From UBA5859 sp041940025 (lineage in GTDB: Bacteria; Pseudomonadota; Gammaproteobacteria; UBA5859): a stretch of DNA of 64,000 bases. The translations under genes were made by a program, and so were the position numbers. The stretch is taken from assembly GCA_041940025.1 (NCBI GenBank), contig JBGTSY010000004.1, positions 62,001 through 126,000 on the forward strand, given 5' to 3'. Below the pieces are notes generated by a model. The model searched no databases. It saw nothing but the letters and a program-made list of their open reading frames with translations, and was not told where the DNA came from. Of the stretch, positions 55,206 to 64,000 are shown piece after piece (the stretch's first letter is position 1; every line of letters begins with the position of its first letter).

Positions 55206-56555
55206 TTAACTCGGTATATCCAAACCTGCATCACGCATCTTCGCCATTTTGTAACGCAGAGTTCGAGCGCTAATACCCAATTTTTCTGCCGCTAACTTAC
55301 GACTGCCGTCACATTCCTGTATGGCATCTGCGATCAGTGCAAACTCTCTGTTTTTTACCTGATCTGATAAGGCCTCTGAATTCGGCGATAACTCATGACT
55401 CATTGGTAAAGCAATTGTCCGCGTGTTGGTACCCATTTCAAAGAAGATATCAGTCTCCTCCACGACCTGACTGCTTTGTAATATCAATGCACGTTGCATC
55501 ACATTTTCAAGCTCTCGCACATTTCCTGGCCACTCATGGTGGAGTAATTTTTGCACCGCTGCTTCTGTTAACTTAGGTGGACATTGGCCTTGGACATGGG
55601 CATGTCGATGCAAAAATGCTTCAGCCAAAGGTAAGATATCTCGTGGACGCATTCGCAGTGGCAACAAGGAAATTGGGAATACATTTAATCGATAGTAGAG
55701 ATCCTCTCGAAAAAGACCTTGGCGCACGCGCTCCTGGATATCCGAGTTGCTTGCTGACAAAATACGCACATCCAATGTGATGGTCTCCCGACCACCTAAG
55801 CGTTCCACCTCACGTTCTTGCAGTACTCTGAGTAATTTCGCTTGCAACCCAATTTCCATTTCTGAAATTTCATCTAAAAACAGGGTACCGCCGTTCGCTT
55901 GTTCAAACTTTCCAGGACAGGCTTTATGGGCACCTGTAAACGCACCCTTCTCATATCCAAATAGATGTGCTTCCAGCATGTTTTCGGGTATGGCAGCACA
56001 ATTAATTGCCACAAATGGCGCCTTGTCCCGTTTTGAAAATTGATGAATGGTACGGGCGATGACTTCTTTTCCGGTACCACTCTCACCATTGATAAAGACC
56101 GATGCGTCACTCACAGCGACCTTCTTGACTAATCTGAGTAGCTCTTTAGACTGCGGATCTTCCGCAATGATTTCACCGTCAAAGGGATCTGAATCCGGTA
56201 AACAGGTTGCAACTATGTTGACTAATACTTCTGGTTCAAATGGTTTAACCAGATAATCCACCGCACCTTCACGCATTGCGGAAACCGCGCTTTCTATGCT
56301 GCCGTGAGCGGTCATCATCAATATAGGCGTGTCTGGATACAGTTCACGCACACGACTCAATAAAGTTTGGCCATCCATTCTGTCCATCTGTAGATCTGTA
56401 ATCACTAAGTCCATCGATTCCTTAGAGAGCTGTGCCAAAGCATCAATCCCATTTGCCGCTTCTGCCGTGCCATACCCAGCTATCTGCAAGGTATCCACCA
56501 CCGCATCACGTAATTGCAAATCATCCTCTACGACTAAAATCGTTCTGTTATTCAC
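55206..56555 (-). CDS. fleR: Sigma-54 response regulator FleR (FlrC)
   Basis: A 449-residue NtrC-type regulator. A receiver (VVEDDLQLRD, phosphorylation Asp near residue 54 in VITDLQMDRMDG), an AAA+ domain with GESGTGKEVIAR and GAFTGA, and a C-terminal Fis-type helix-turn-helix (KLAAEKLGISARTLRYKM) are present. It starts from GTG and overlaps fleS (GTGA). Confidence 0.95.
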   Translation of the reverse strand: MNNRTILVVEDDLQLRDAVVDTLQIAGYGTAEAANGIDALAQLSKESMDLVITDLQMDRMDGQTLLSRVRELYPDTPILMMTAHGSIESAVSAMREGAVDYLVKPFEPEVLVNIVATCLPDSDPFDGEIIAEDPQSKELLRLVKKVAVSDASVFINGESGTGKEVIARTIHQFSKRDKAPFVAINCAAIPENMLEAHLFGYEKGAFTGAHKACPGKFEQANGGTLFLDEISEMEIGLQAKLLRVLQEREVERLGGRETITLDVRILSASNSDIQERVRQGLFREDLYYRLNVFPISLLPLRMRPRDILPLAEAFLHRHAHVQGQCPPKLTEAAVQKLLHHEWPGNVRELENVMQRALILQSSQVVEETDIFFEMGTNTRTIALPMSHELSPNSEALSDQVKNREFALIADAIQECDGSRKLAAEKLGISARTLRYKMAKMRDAGLDIPS

Positions 56556-57736
56556 TTAGACACCTGACTAGTTTCATTTGATTTTAAGTGTGCCAGGGGC
56601 ACTTGAATTAAAAATCTAGTGCCCTGGTTCAATTCGGAATGGACTTCAATCGCCCCGCGATGCGCTTCAATCACCGTCTTGGTGACGGCTAAACCCAACC
56701 CAGTACCTTGAACTCGCGTTGTAAAAAACGGCTCGAAAAGTCTCTGCTGTACTTCCCGCGCCATGCCCGCGCCATTGTCCGCTATCACAAACTGGACATG
56801 ATCTCTGCTTCTCTGAGCGATCAGGGCGATCTGTCCCTCTTCAGAGCTGGCCTCAATGGCATTGTCCACAATATTTTGAATGGCACTTGTAAATGCCTCA
56901 GCACTGCACACAATCACTGCGTCTTCACTTTGATCGAGTATCAGCAACCGCTGTTTGCTGTGCTCAAAATAGGCTCTGTTTTTCTCTGTGATCTGGTGCA
57001 ACAACTCTTTTACAGAAATCTGTGCCACTTGCAGCGTCTCACCTTTAGCGAAAAGCAGCATGTCTGCGACTAAATGCTCCAGATGCCTAAGTTGCGTTAA
57101 CAACTTATTCGCAAACCGCGTCTTCTTCTCTGGGCCCAAACTGTTGTGACAAAGATGGCTGGCATAAAGTAGTGCGGCAGAAACCGGTGTTCTAATTTGA
57201 TGCGCGAGGGCAGCGGTCATTTCCCCCATGGCAGAAAGTCTTTTGGTCTGGCTCAAGCGATCCTGCAATTCACGGGTTTCTGTTAGATCAGTCAGTAGAA
57301 CGAGTTGGCCCACGCCGTCTTTTAAGGATCGCGTATCGATCTGAACGAAGCGACCGTGTTTTGTGGCAATCTCATGACCATCTATCTGGCAGGGTTGCAA
57401 GCAACGTTCAATCACCCCTGTCCAACGTTTACCGGTGAGCGAGATCTGTAACAATTCTTCCGCCGCAGGATTACTGCGTTCAATCACGCCTTGTGGATTG
57501 AGGACCAACACTCCTGCGGGCAGCAACGCCAACAAACCTTCCAATTGCTCTGCTACCTGTAGTCTCGATAACAACGCCTCTTCTTTTTGTTGTTGTTCTG
57601 ATGCTAGAGACTGCGACAACTGCGCGACTTGATTCTCCAACGCAGAATAGCTATCGATAAGCTCGTTGGATAATTGATTAAAGTTGGCTAGAGCACTCGC
57701 TACGTCTGTACGTGCGGCAGATTTCTTAGGCTGCAT
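56552..57736 (-). CDS. fleS: Flagellar sensor histidine kinase FleS (FlrB)
   Basis: A 394-residue kinase without membrane segments. An N-terminal coiled coil is followed by a PAS-like domain (LPAGVLVLNPQGVIERSNPAAEELL), an H-box with HQIRTPV, and an ATPase domain with NIVDNAIEAS, DNGAGM, and GTGLGLAV. It phosphorylates FleR. Confidence 0.94.
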   Translation of the reverse strand: MQPKKSAARTDVASALANFNQLSNELIDSYSALENQVAQLSQSLASEQQQKEEALLSRLQVAEQLEGLLALLPAGVLVLNPQGVIERSNPAAEELLQISLTGKRWTGVIERCLQPCQIDGHEIATKHGRFVQIDTRSLKDGVGQLVLLTDLTETRELQDRLSQTKRLSAMGEMTAALAHQIRTPVSAALLYASHLCHNSLGPEKKTRFANKLLTQLRHLEHLVADMLLFAKGETLQVAQISVKELLHQITEKNRAYFEHSKQRLLILDQSEDAVIVCSAEAFTSAIQNIVDNAIEASSEEGQIALIAQRSRDHVQFVIADNGAGMAREVQQRLFEPFFTTRVQGTGLGLAVTKTVIEAHRGAIEVHSELNQGTRFLIQVPLAHLKSNETSQVSK

Positions 57737-57787
57737 TCTTTCCCAAATCTCAAATGAACCGTCGCGTCACTGCGACCTAAATGGGAA

Positions 57788-57805
57788 AAGCAATAACAGT
57801 GCCTA
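57788..57805 (-). promoter_or_regulatory. Sigma-54 promoter before fleS
   Basis: On the minus strand TAGGCACTGTTATTGCTT matches the RpoN consensus, with GG (57802-57803) and GC (57790-57791) exactly ten bases apart. It lies 52 bases before the fleS ATG, as expected for FleQ-controlled fleSR. Confidence 0.85.
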
Positions 57806-57857
57806 AGGAAACAATTATATATTTATCAATAATTTAAAATGCAGGATTTTCAGAGCG

Positions 57858-59297
57858 TCAAATTCTCGCCGACACGTCTTGACGTTGCAGGCCATATTTT
57901 CGGATTTTTTCCACCAGCGTCGTGCGACGCATTTTAAGCTTATTGGCTGCATGAGCCACCACTCCGTCAGATTCATCCAACGCTTGGCGGATCAGATTGT
58001 ATTCGAGATTTGCCAGATGTTCTTTTAAATCGATTCCCTCTCGAGGCAAGCGCTGCGACACAATCTTTGTGGTGATGTCTTCAGGAGGCATGATTTCATC
58101 ATTGGCAATCGATTCGATATCGCCAATGTTAGATTTAAACTTATCCGGTAAGTCGTGTACATCCACCACTTGATAGGGGTAGAGGATGGTTAATCGTTCG
58201 ATTAGGTTAGCCAGCTCTCGCACATTGCCCGGCCATTCATACTGCATCAACGCCATCGATGCGGCTTGTGTGAGACGGGTCGAACCGCGATTTTCCTTTT
58301 CTAACCTAGTAATCAATTCATTAATAAGTAAAGGAATGTCTTCCTTGCGATCCCGCAACGCGGGCATCTCAATAGGAAAGACATTTAATCGATAAAATAG
58401 ATCTTCCCTAAAATCTCCGGTTTCTATCGCCTCCTCTAAATTGCGATGCGTGGCACAGATCACCCGTACATCCGCTTTAATGGTTTTCGCGCCCCCAACC
58501 CGTTCAAATTGACGCTCTTGTAACACACGTAACAATTTCACTTGCATATTCATTGGCATGTCGCCAATTTCATCCAAGAACAGGGTGCCGCCTGCGGCTA
58601 GTTCGAAGCGCCCTTGACGTGCGGTGATGGCTCCTGTAAACGCACCCTTTTCATGGCCAAAAAGTTCACTTTCTAACAACTCAGGAGGAATGGCACCGCA
58701 ATTGATGGGCACAAAGGGCTTATCTCGTCTTGGAGAGTAGTAGTGTAGATTTCTCGCCACGACTTCTTTGCCGGTACCGGATTCACCCAGTATAAGTACG
58801 TTGGCATCCGATCCGGCCACCTGCTCCATTAAACGCCGGACCTGCTTCACTGCACGGCTATTGCCCACCAAGCTACGAAACAGGGTAATCGAGCCCCCTG
58901 AAGCGTCCTCGTTTTTTCGGCCTTCGTAAAAAAGAGTTGCACGATTCAGCAACTCTTGCAGCGTGTTAAATCTAATGGGATTTTCTATGTTACCAAAGAC
59001 ATCGCCTCCGGAAACCTTGTGTACCTGCTGCCGATGCTCAGAATCGTAACACAGCAAAACAGGCACATCTTGACTCCAGGTTTTCAACGACTTAACTAAT
59101 GGCTCCAGACTTTCTAACCCCTCGAAACTGCCAATTAATATCGCCGTAATTTCACCGGGGGCTTGTTCAGCCACCTCGCGCCAATGTTCACTGTCAGAAA
59201 TTAAAAAAGGATAATCAATGAAATCCAGTAGGGTACTTAAATAGTGACGACGCTCTGAGTCATCTTCAATTGCCAATAGCCTCGGATCTGACAACAT
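57858..59297 (-). CDS. fleQ: Flagellar master regulator FleQ (FlrA)
   Basis: A 479-residue sigma-54 activator. The N-terminal FleQ domain resembles a receiver but lacks a clear phosphorylated Asp. The AAA+ core has GESGTGKEVVAR, GHEKGAFTGA, and GTLFLDEIGDMP, and the C-terminal helix-turn-helix is HAANKLKMRRTTLVEKIRKYGL. It activates early flagellar operons and in pseudomonads binds c-di-GMP. Confidence 0.95.
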   Translation of the reverse strand: MLSDPRLLAIEDDSERRHYLSTLLDFIDYPFLISDSEHWREVAEQAPGEITAILIGSFEGLESLEPLVKSLKTWSQDVPVLLCYDSEHRQQVHKVSGGDVFGNIENPIRFNTLQELLNRATLFYEGRKNEDASGGSITLFRSLVGNSRAVKQVRRLMEQVAGSDANVLILGESGTGKEVVARNLHYYSPRRDKPFVPINCGAIPPELLESELFGHEKGAFTGAITARQGRFELAAGGTLFLDEIGDMPMNMQVKLLRVLQERQFERVGGAKTIKADVRVICATHRNLEEAIETGDFREDLFYRLNVFPIEMPALRDRKEDIPLLINELITRLEKENRGSTRLTQAASMALMQYEWPGNVRELANLIERLTILYPYQVVDVHDLPDKFKSNIGDIESIANDEIMPPEDITTKIVSQRLPREGIDLKEHLANLEYNLIRQALDESDGVVAHAANKLKMRRTTLVEKIRKYGLQRQDVSARI

Positions 59298-59366
59298 CGT
59301 TTTGGGCTCCGTTGTTCTCTATACCAACATGCTCCACCACCCATGAATGGTGGATAAATTTAATAC

Positions 59367-59396
59367 CTTAAGGGTAACTCAAGTTGTACCCCTAAG
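59367..59396 (-). promoter_or_regulatory. Stable hairpin in the fleQ leader
   Basis: CTTAGGGGTA and TACCCTTAAG (10 bases, one G-U pair) enclose a ten-base loop, about 70 bases before the fleQ ATG and just after the predicted start. It may control fleQ translation or bind a regulator. Confidence 0.45.
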
Positions 59397-59410
59397 AAAG
59401 GCATAAACGT

Positions 59411-59438
59411 CATATAATTGTCGTTTTTAACTAATCAA
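59411..59438 (-). promoter_or_regulatory. Possible sigma-70 promoter for fleQ
   Basis: On the minus strand TTGATT (59438-59433) and TATATG (59416-59411) are 16 bases apart. Each matches the consensus at four or five positions. It would give a leader of about 107 bases before fleQ. Confidence 0.35.
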
Positions 59439-59572
59439 ACGTTTTATTGGGGCAATACTTAATTGACCTAACCCAGATCAGTTAGGTGATTTGTGCGCAC
59501 TGCTCGCACATTCGAGTGAGCGTATGCATGGAATCAGCTGGAGCACTATTAATAAATGGTGGCGCGCGGTGT

Positions 59573-60028
59573 CTATGCTTTCTCAGCAAAGGTACGCGCT
59601 TCCTCCATGACGCACTCCGACACTCGTGGGGCCGTCGCTTGTTGTTTAATGCTATCCCACCCAGCCTTTATTTCCGTCAGAATTTGTGCAGCTTGATCCA
59701 AGTAACTGATATCCAGTGTGGCACTGGCCTGTAGTAGCAGGTGGTTGACATAGTTGTACAGATCTTCCAAATTCTGCACCAATTTCTCATCACCCTGCTC
59801 GGGATCCAGGCTTATTTTTAAACCATCCACGATATCCATCGCCCAGGCGATATGGCGGCCTTTTTCTGCTAAATCTTTTTGCTCAATAAAGTGCTTCGCG
59901 CGCACAATTTTTTCCAATGCGCCTTCCAATAGCATTTGGATCAAGCGATGAGGATCCGCGCCATCAATTTTGCTGTGAAGTGTTTGCTCGCGATAGGCGC
60001 TGGCTTGTTTTTGATATGACTTAGACAT
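59573..60028 (-). CDS. fliS: Flagellin export chaperone FliS
   Basis: About 151 residues from the ATG at 60026-60028, with AAGGA seven bases upstream; a longer frame is not family-like. SKSYQKQASAYREQTLHSKIDGADPHRLIQMLLEGALEKI is the FliS start, and helical domains follow. It binds flagellin and stops early assembly. After fliT. Confidence 0.95.
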   Translation of the reverse strand: MSKSYQKQASAYREQTLHSKIDGADPHRLIQMLLEGALEKIVRAKHFIEQKDLAEKGRHIAWAMDIVDGLKISLDPEQGDEKLVQNLEDLYNYVNHLLLQASATLDISYLDQAAQILTEIKAGWDSIKQQATAPRVSECVMEEARTFAEKA

Positions 60029-60107
60029 CAAATATTCCTTGGGGGGTGATGAATACAATTTTAATTCTAGGTTGTTTAGCATGTTATCGTTAACGATATG
60101 ACATTTC

Positions 60108-60443
60108 TTAAGCTCTGGGTGGTTCAGTAGACTGACATAACAAGTAACTTTGAGTGGCCTGTTTATGACTCTTCAAAGAGTACAGTTGCTTCACGAGTCC
60201 CCCTTGATAGGTTTCTACAAGTGAAATGAGTTTATTATTCAGTGCCAATGCAGAATGAAGCCACTGCTGCCAGGAGGAGGGATCGTTCTCGAAAGGCAGC
60301 GGTTCGTTGAACAAATCCATATTGAATGTCTTATGAGTGACAATTAGCTCCATAAAAAGATCCAGATTTTGTTGTTCCAACGCTTCAATTAGACCACTGA
60401 CATTGGATATATATTGCTGCATTAACTCGCTCTGACTGGCCAT
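60108..60443 (-). CDS. FliT-like flagellar chaperone
   Basis: A 111-residue helical protein with no recognisable domain; position between fliD and fliS and size match FliT/FleP-like chaperones for FliD. The name rests on context. It starts 12 bases after fliD. Confidence 0.6.
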   Translation of the reverse strand: MASQSELMQQYISNVSGLIEALEQQNLDLFMELIVTHKTFNMDLFNEPLPFENDPSSWQQWLHSALALNNKLISLVETYQGGLVKQLYSLKSHKQATQSYLLCQSTEPPRA

Positions 60444-60455
60444 GATGTCGCTGCT

Positions 60456-62483
60456 CTAGCTCTTTCTCGGCTTAGAAAGTTCAGCCAAAGAATCAAGTTG
60501 TTGCGACAGAAAATCACCTGTACTTTTCATTTCAGCAACAAACGCGTCCATGACGGCGAACTGGGTTCTTAATCGAGTTTCCAATGCGCTCATACGCGTA
60601 TTTAACTTGTCTCGTTCCGTTTCCAAATCTTTCAAATTACTTTCCAAGCCACTCTCTTTAGCGGCCAAGCTCGCAGAGGCCGACAAAATACCATCCAGAG
60701 AAGTGGATAACCGAGACGCCACCCCCTTGACAAATGACACGCCACCTAAGTTCCCGGTTGTGGACCCACTGATCAACAGGGTAAGGCCGCTAGCATTGCC
60801 TGTGCCTATCAACTGCTGGCCATTACCTGTCGCAACCACACCTCCGATGGAGCCTTGAACATCTACCGCAGAACTTCCAGATTTCTCTGCCAGTCCCAAT
60901 TGTGACTCGAAATTCGTATCTATATTGGAAATAGTGACCGAAGATTTTATGCCATATCTGTCAGAGGTGAGAACGAAATGATCGGTATCAAACGATACAG
61001 TGACCTTAGCGCCCGCCTCTTTCAATTTACTATCTCCATTGATCAAACTTTGCAGTGCAGACGCCAACGTCGCGCCGGAGTAGCTCCCCTGAGACAAAGT
61101 TAATTGAGCCGACTGTGTGCCATCCACGGCGATGGCAAAAGTATCATTGTTATCATCGATGGTAATGGTACCCGCGTACCCTGATATCGCATGACCAGTG
61201 TACTGGCTTCGTGTGGCAAGCTGTGTCACCTCAACGCTGTAATTTCCTACTTCCGTATTGTCGGTGGCGCCGATAAAACTGACACTATTGTGTGTCGCCG
61301 TAGCCATCGCTGCGAATAGTTGCGCTACACCATCAAAATCCTCTGTTAACGATTGAGCTAGTTTTTCGCTGTCTAATTTGACGCTACCATCCGCTTGAGT
61401 TGACATACCAATGTCACTCAACGAAGTATAATTAGTTGTATAACTGGATAACATCTGATTAATGTCAGTTCTGATCGTATTTTCAATACCTCGTAGGATG
61501 GGATCGCCTATCAACAGGCCCGCAGATTGCGTTTCTGCGTTGTAACTAGATAATTGGTCCACCGTCTGCAACAACTCATTATAGGACTCTACAAAACCTT
61601 CAATGGAGGCTTGTACGGCATCGACATCATGAGCAATTGACAGCGATACTGGTTTACTGGCATCGGCTTTAGTTAATGATAAAGACACGCCTTTTATCGC
61701 TTCTGTCAATGTATTGTTGGCACTGGTAATCGCGAGTCCATTAATGCTTAACGCGGCATCCGCAGCGGCGACGTTTTCAGTCATGTTTGTTGCGCCACTG
61801 CTAAATACAAGTGCAGACAAACCACTGGTATCTGAATCGTTGGAATCTGAATCATCAACTGTAATTTCCATACTCTGTTTGACACCACTTTCCGAACGCA
61901 ACATCAATCGATATCCGGTACCATCATAAACGATACTAGCCGAGACGCCTGCGTCTGCTTGATTAATCGCATCGCGCACTCCTTGCAGGGTATTATCGCC
62001 CGAGCCTATGGTAATGGTTGCGGTACTTTTCTCTGCATTCTGTGTAAAACTTGTATAGGTGTCAGTATCCACATCATAAACAGTTGTACCGAAACGAATC
62101 GTCAGTGTTCCTTCACCAACCGTATCGGAGATTGAATTGTAAGATTTGCTAGACAAACTATGCGCCTTCGCCAATGAGCTGACTGTGACTTCATAGTCTC
62201 CAGGTTCAGCGATAGTAGTCGTACTTGCCGAAAGTATTGTGCTATCACTCACACTGGCACTGCGTTTTAAAAAACTACTGACAGAGTTTAATCCAGACAA
62301 ACCAGATTGAAATTTGGATAGAGCACTTTTTAGAGATCCGACTGCCGACAGCTTCGCTTGATATTCGGCCTCTTTCAGATCGAACCGGTTCTCAGTAGGT
62401 TGACGTTGTGCGCCAACTAGCTCTGTTACCAGACTTTCTATATCTATTCCAGATCCAATTCCAGTCACTGAAACCGATGGCAT
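60456..62483 (-). CDS. fliD: Flagellar filament cap protein FliD
   Basis: A 675-residue cap protein, longer than the ~470 residues of pseudomonad FliD. SVTGIGSGIDIESLVTELV is the typical FliD N-terminus, and the C-terminal domain ends with a coiled coil. The middle has an additional Ser/Thr/Gly-rich flagellin_IN-like region. It sits downstream of flaG with a sigma-54 promoter between. Confidence 0.94.
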   Translation of the reverse strand: MPSVSVTGIGSGIDIESLVTELVGAQRQPTENRFDLKEAEYQAKLSAVGSLKSALSKFQSGLSGLNSVSSFLKRSASVSDSTILSASTTTIAEPGDYEVTVSSLAKAHSLSSKSYNSISDTVGEGTLTIRFGTTVYDVDTDTYTSFTQNAEKSTATITIGSGDNTLQGVRDAINQADAGVSASIVYDGTGYRLMLRSESGVKQSMEITVDDSDSNDSDTSGLSALVFSSGATNMTENVAAADAALSINGLAITSANNTLTEAIKGVSLSLTKADASKPVSLSIAHDVDAVQASIEGFVESYNELLQTVDQLSSYNAETQSAGLLIGDPILRGIENTIRTDINQMLSSYTTNYTSLSDIGMSTQADGSVKLDSEKLAQSLTEDFDGVAQLFAAMATATHNSVSFIGATDNTEVGNYSVEVTQLATRSQYTGHAISGYAGTITIDDNNDTFAIAVDGTQSAQLTLSQGSYSGATLASALQSLINGDSKLKEAGAKVTVSFDTDHFVLTSDRYGIKSSVTISNIDTNFESQLGLAEKSGSSAVDVQGSIGGVVATGNGQQLIGTGNASGLTLLISGSTTGNLGGVSFVKGVASRLSTSLDGILSASASLAAKESGLESNLKDLETERDKLNTRMSALETRLRTQFAVMDAFVAEMKSTGDFLSQQLDSLAELSKPRKS

Positions 62484-62517
62484 GGTCTTCCCCCTGCTGC
62501 TTGACTACCTATTGAGC

Positions 62518-62534
62518 GCGCAAAATCTATGCCT
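62518..62534 (-). promoter_or_regulatory. Sigma-54 promoter before fliD
   Basis: On the minus strand AGGCATAGATTTTGCGC matches the RpoN consensus, with GG (62532-62533) and GC (62520-62521) ten bases apart. It ends 35 bases before the fliD ATG. Confidence 0.8.
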
Positions 62535-62541
62535 GCTCTCT

Positions 62542-62949
62542 TTAGACTTGTTCATCCACCATAAAAAAGAGATCTTGCATCTCTTCCATACGTTTGGATA
62601 ACTCCAGGAATTCCTCGGAGGGGATCTGTCGAACTACCTCATCTGTCTCTTTGTCAATGACTTTTATCACCAGATGGTTGCTAGAGTCATCTACTTTGAA
62701 TTGTAAAGAGCGTTGATGCATCTGAAACCGTTGATTTGCACTCTCCACGGCACGTTCTAGCGCTTTCTCTTGGCCGGTATTCCGAAGGTGACTCTCCTGC
62801 GGCAATTGATTGCCGCTATCGGCAAACTGTCTCTGGGCCACCCTACGTATGGGTTCAACTGGACTCACCGGCGATTTCTCGGTCTCGGTCGCGCCCAGCG
62901 TCTGTGGACTGATGACTAGAGCACGCACTGAACTGATGTCATTAGCCAT
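62542..62949 (-). CDS. flaG: Flagellar protein FlaG
   Basis: A 135-residue FlaG family protein. The variable N-terminal half is followed by the FlaG domain LVIKVIDKETDEVVRQIPSEEFLELSKRMEE. FlaG affects filament length in other bacteria. It lies between fliC and fliD. Confidence 0.92.
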   Translation of the reverse strand: MANDISSVRALVISPQTLGATETEKSPVSPVEPIRRVAQRQFADSGNQLPQESHLRNTGQEKALERAVESANQRFQMHQRSLQFKVDDSSNHLVIKVIDKETDEVVRQIPSEEFLELSKRMEEMQDLFFMVDEQV

Positions 62950-62979
62950 GTTTCTTAACCTTCCACTGCATCGATTATT

Positions 62980-63003
62980 GCGGAGTGGTCACCGCCACTC
63001 CGC
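62980..63003. repeat. Hairpin between fliC and flaG
   Basis: An eight-base inverted repeat (GCGGAGTG/CACTCCGC) with an eight-base loop. No T run follows on the minus strand, so it is a weak terminator or processing stem after fliC. Confidence 0.4.
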
Positions 63004-63081
63004 TTTAACCAATTGCATTTTTCGATAGTGAAAATGTTGAACTGATTCATTTTGCACTATCTTCATGATAAAGCCCATTCA

Positions 63082-64000
63082 TTACTGAAGTAGACTCAAC
63101 ACCAACTGCGGTAACGAATTCGCCTGACTTAACATCGCAATACCCGCTTGTTGTGCGATTTGCGCTCGTGTCAACGATGCAGTTTCCAAAGCAAAATCAG
63201 TATCCATAATTCGCGAACGCGCCGCGGAAAGATTTTCTGAAATTGTATTCAAATTGGAAATCGTAGTTTCAAACCGATTTTGAATCGCACCCAAGCTACT
63301 GCGGATCTCGTCTATTTGACTCAACGCCCCGTCCACTACTGAAATAGCGTCATTGGCTCCGGTCTGATTGCTGATATCGACATTATCAATTGACGAAAGG
63401 GTACTGGTGTTTGCTTGGCCAGTATCCACATCAAATACCGTTACATTACCACCGGAAATGGTAGACGATGCATCTGAAGTGATATTGAAACTGCCGGAAC
63501 TACGGAAAGTCACGGTACCGCCGACTACAGTGGAATCCTGATCACCACGCAGATTACCGCCGTCGTAGAGAGTAATGGCAGAACCGCCACCACCTGTGAC
63601 AGTCATCGACGTTTCGGTGCCGTCAATATCTGAGCTAGAGGGACCAGCCGCAGCGCTGTGAGTGAAGCTTGTAATTTGAATATTCTCACCGGTCGTCAGA
63701 GCCAGTGAAATACCATTATTGCTGCCTGTTAGCGTTGCGGTGATGCCTGTGGTACCGGTCTGATCATTAATGGCTTTAGCCAATGAGGTTAAATCGCCTG
63801 TAGTGACCGTTGCACTGATGTTTGCAGCGGTAGTGTTGCTACCAAACAGACTAAACGTTACTGTACCATCGGTACTCAAACTCCCAATGCTAGCGCTGGT
63901 TGTGGCCTCTGCGGTCACCCCAGTGGTGGAAGACTCTGCATTGACCGCGTTGGCGATAGCAGCCGCCGTTGAATTCACACCAATAGTGGCGGTGCCAGAA
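63082..64000 (-). CDS. fliC: Flagellin FliC, C-terminal part (partial)
   Basis: An open frame from 63082 to the window edge without a start; the visible ~306 codons are the middle and C-terminal parts. Two flagellin_IN-like segments (IANAVNAESSTTGVTA and LAKAINDQTGTTGITA) lie in the centre, and the conserved D1/D0 C-terminus IMDTDFALETASLTRAQIAQQAGIAMLSQANSLPQLVLSLL ends the protein. A GTG at 63976-63978 is inside the frame and is not the start. Confidence 0.95.
   Translation of the reverse strand, partial: SGTATIGVNSTAAAIANAVNAESSTTGVTAEATTSASIGSLSTDGTVTFSLFGSNTTAANISATVTTGDLTSLAKAINDQTGTTGITATLTGSNNGISLALTTGENIQITSFTHSAAAGPSSSDIDGTETSMTVTGGGGSAITLYDGGNLRGDQDSTVVGGTVTFRSSGSFNITSDASSTISGGNVTVFDVDTGQANTSTLSSIDNVDISNQTGANDAISVVDGALSQIDEIRSSLGAIQNRFETTISNLNTISENLSAARSRIMDTDFALETASLTRAQIAQQAGIAMLSQANSLPQLVLSLLQ

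Noticed and set aside
55191..55330. Sigma-54 promoter before fliE in the end of fleR
   Set aside because: Near matches such as CGGCAGAAAAATTGGG lack the GC at -12, and no GG-N10-GC was found.
63082..63978. Flagellin starting at the GTG at 63978
   Set aside because: The frame is open to the window edge and the N-terminal flagellin domain is missing, so the true start is outside.

Overview
The window is a stretch of gammaproteobacterial chromosome of moderate GC. Gene content and order point to the pseudomonad/oceanospirillalean side of the class. The evidence is the flagellar order fliC-flaG-fliD-fliT-fliS-fleQ-fleSR-fliEFGHIJ-fliKLMNOPQR-flhB-flhA-flhF-fleN-fliA-cheYZAB-cheW with FlhF/FleN polar-flagellum control, the ligA-zipA-smc cluster, and PilV/W/X/Y1 minor pilins. 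I cannot name the genus. A 10-N scaffold gap inside miaA (5868-5877) shows that this is a draft scaffold.

Layout. 1-3262: MoxR ATPase, DUF58 protein and a TgpA-type transglutaminase (cut by the window edge), one operon on the minus strand. 3484-8366: mutL, miaA, an SDR oxidoreductase and a thiolase, all minus. 8540-9458: two tandem PaaI-type hotdog thioesterases on the plus strand. 9642-15946: a loose region of singletons with long non-coding gaps (GIY-YIG protein, small exported DUF6160-like peptide, DUF899 protein, CaCA-type antiporter, thiopurine methyltransferase, STAS-like protein, lipoprotein, YaiI family). 16434-24424: ligA-zipA-smc on minus, divergent from queF-cysZ. 24594-26254: an accessory export-switch pair, a FliK-like protein and a stand-alone FlhB C-terminal domain. 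26291-31335: pilV-pilW-pilX-pilY1. 31574-64000: a nearly unbroken chemotaxis and flagellar supercluster, all on minus.

How the genes work together. FleQ, with RpoN, should start the flagellar cascade. I find sigma-54-type -24/-12 elements with GG-N10-GC spacing in front of fleS, fliK and fliD. FleSR then drives later genes, and FliA (sigma-28) the flagellin and chemotaxis genes. FlhF and FleN set polar position and number. The fliE-fliR, flhA and flhB genes encode the basal body, switch and export apparatus. FliC, FlaG, FliD, FliS and FliT form the filament, cap and chaperones. CheA, B, W, Y and Z form a complete core chemotaxis pathway.

Most interesting observations: (1) the CheA linker carries two copies, exactly 50 residues apart, of a motif that resembles the CheY-binding peptides of FliM and CheZ in this same window; (2) the FliK-like/FlhX pair lies outside the main cluster; (3) the 395-base fliK-fliL intergenic region is rich in hairpins; (4) the locus lacks motCD/parCP, pilE/fimU and hfq at their usual places. 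No CRISPR array, rRNA, tRNA, prophage or insertion sequence was recognised.
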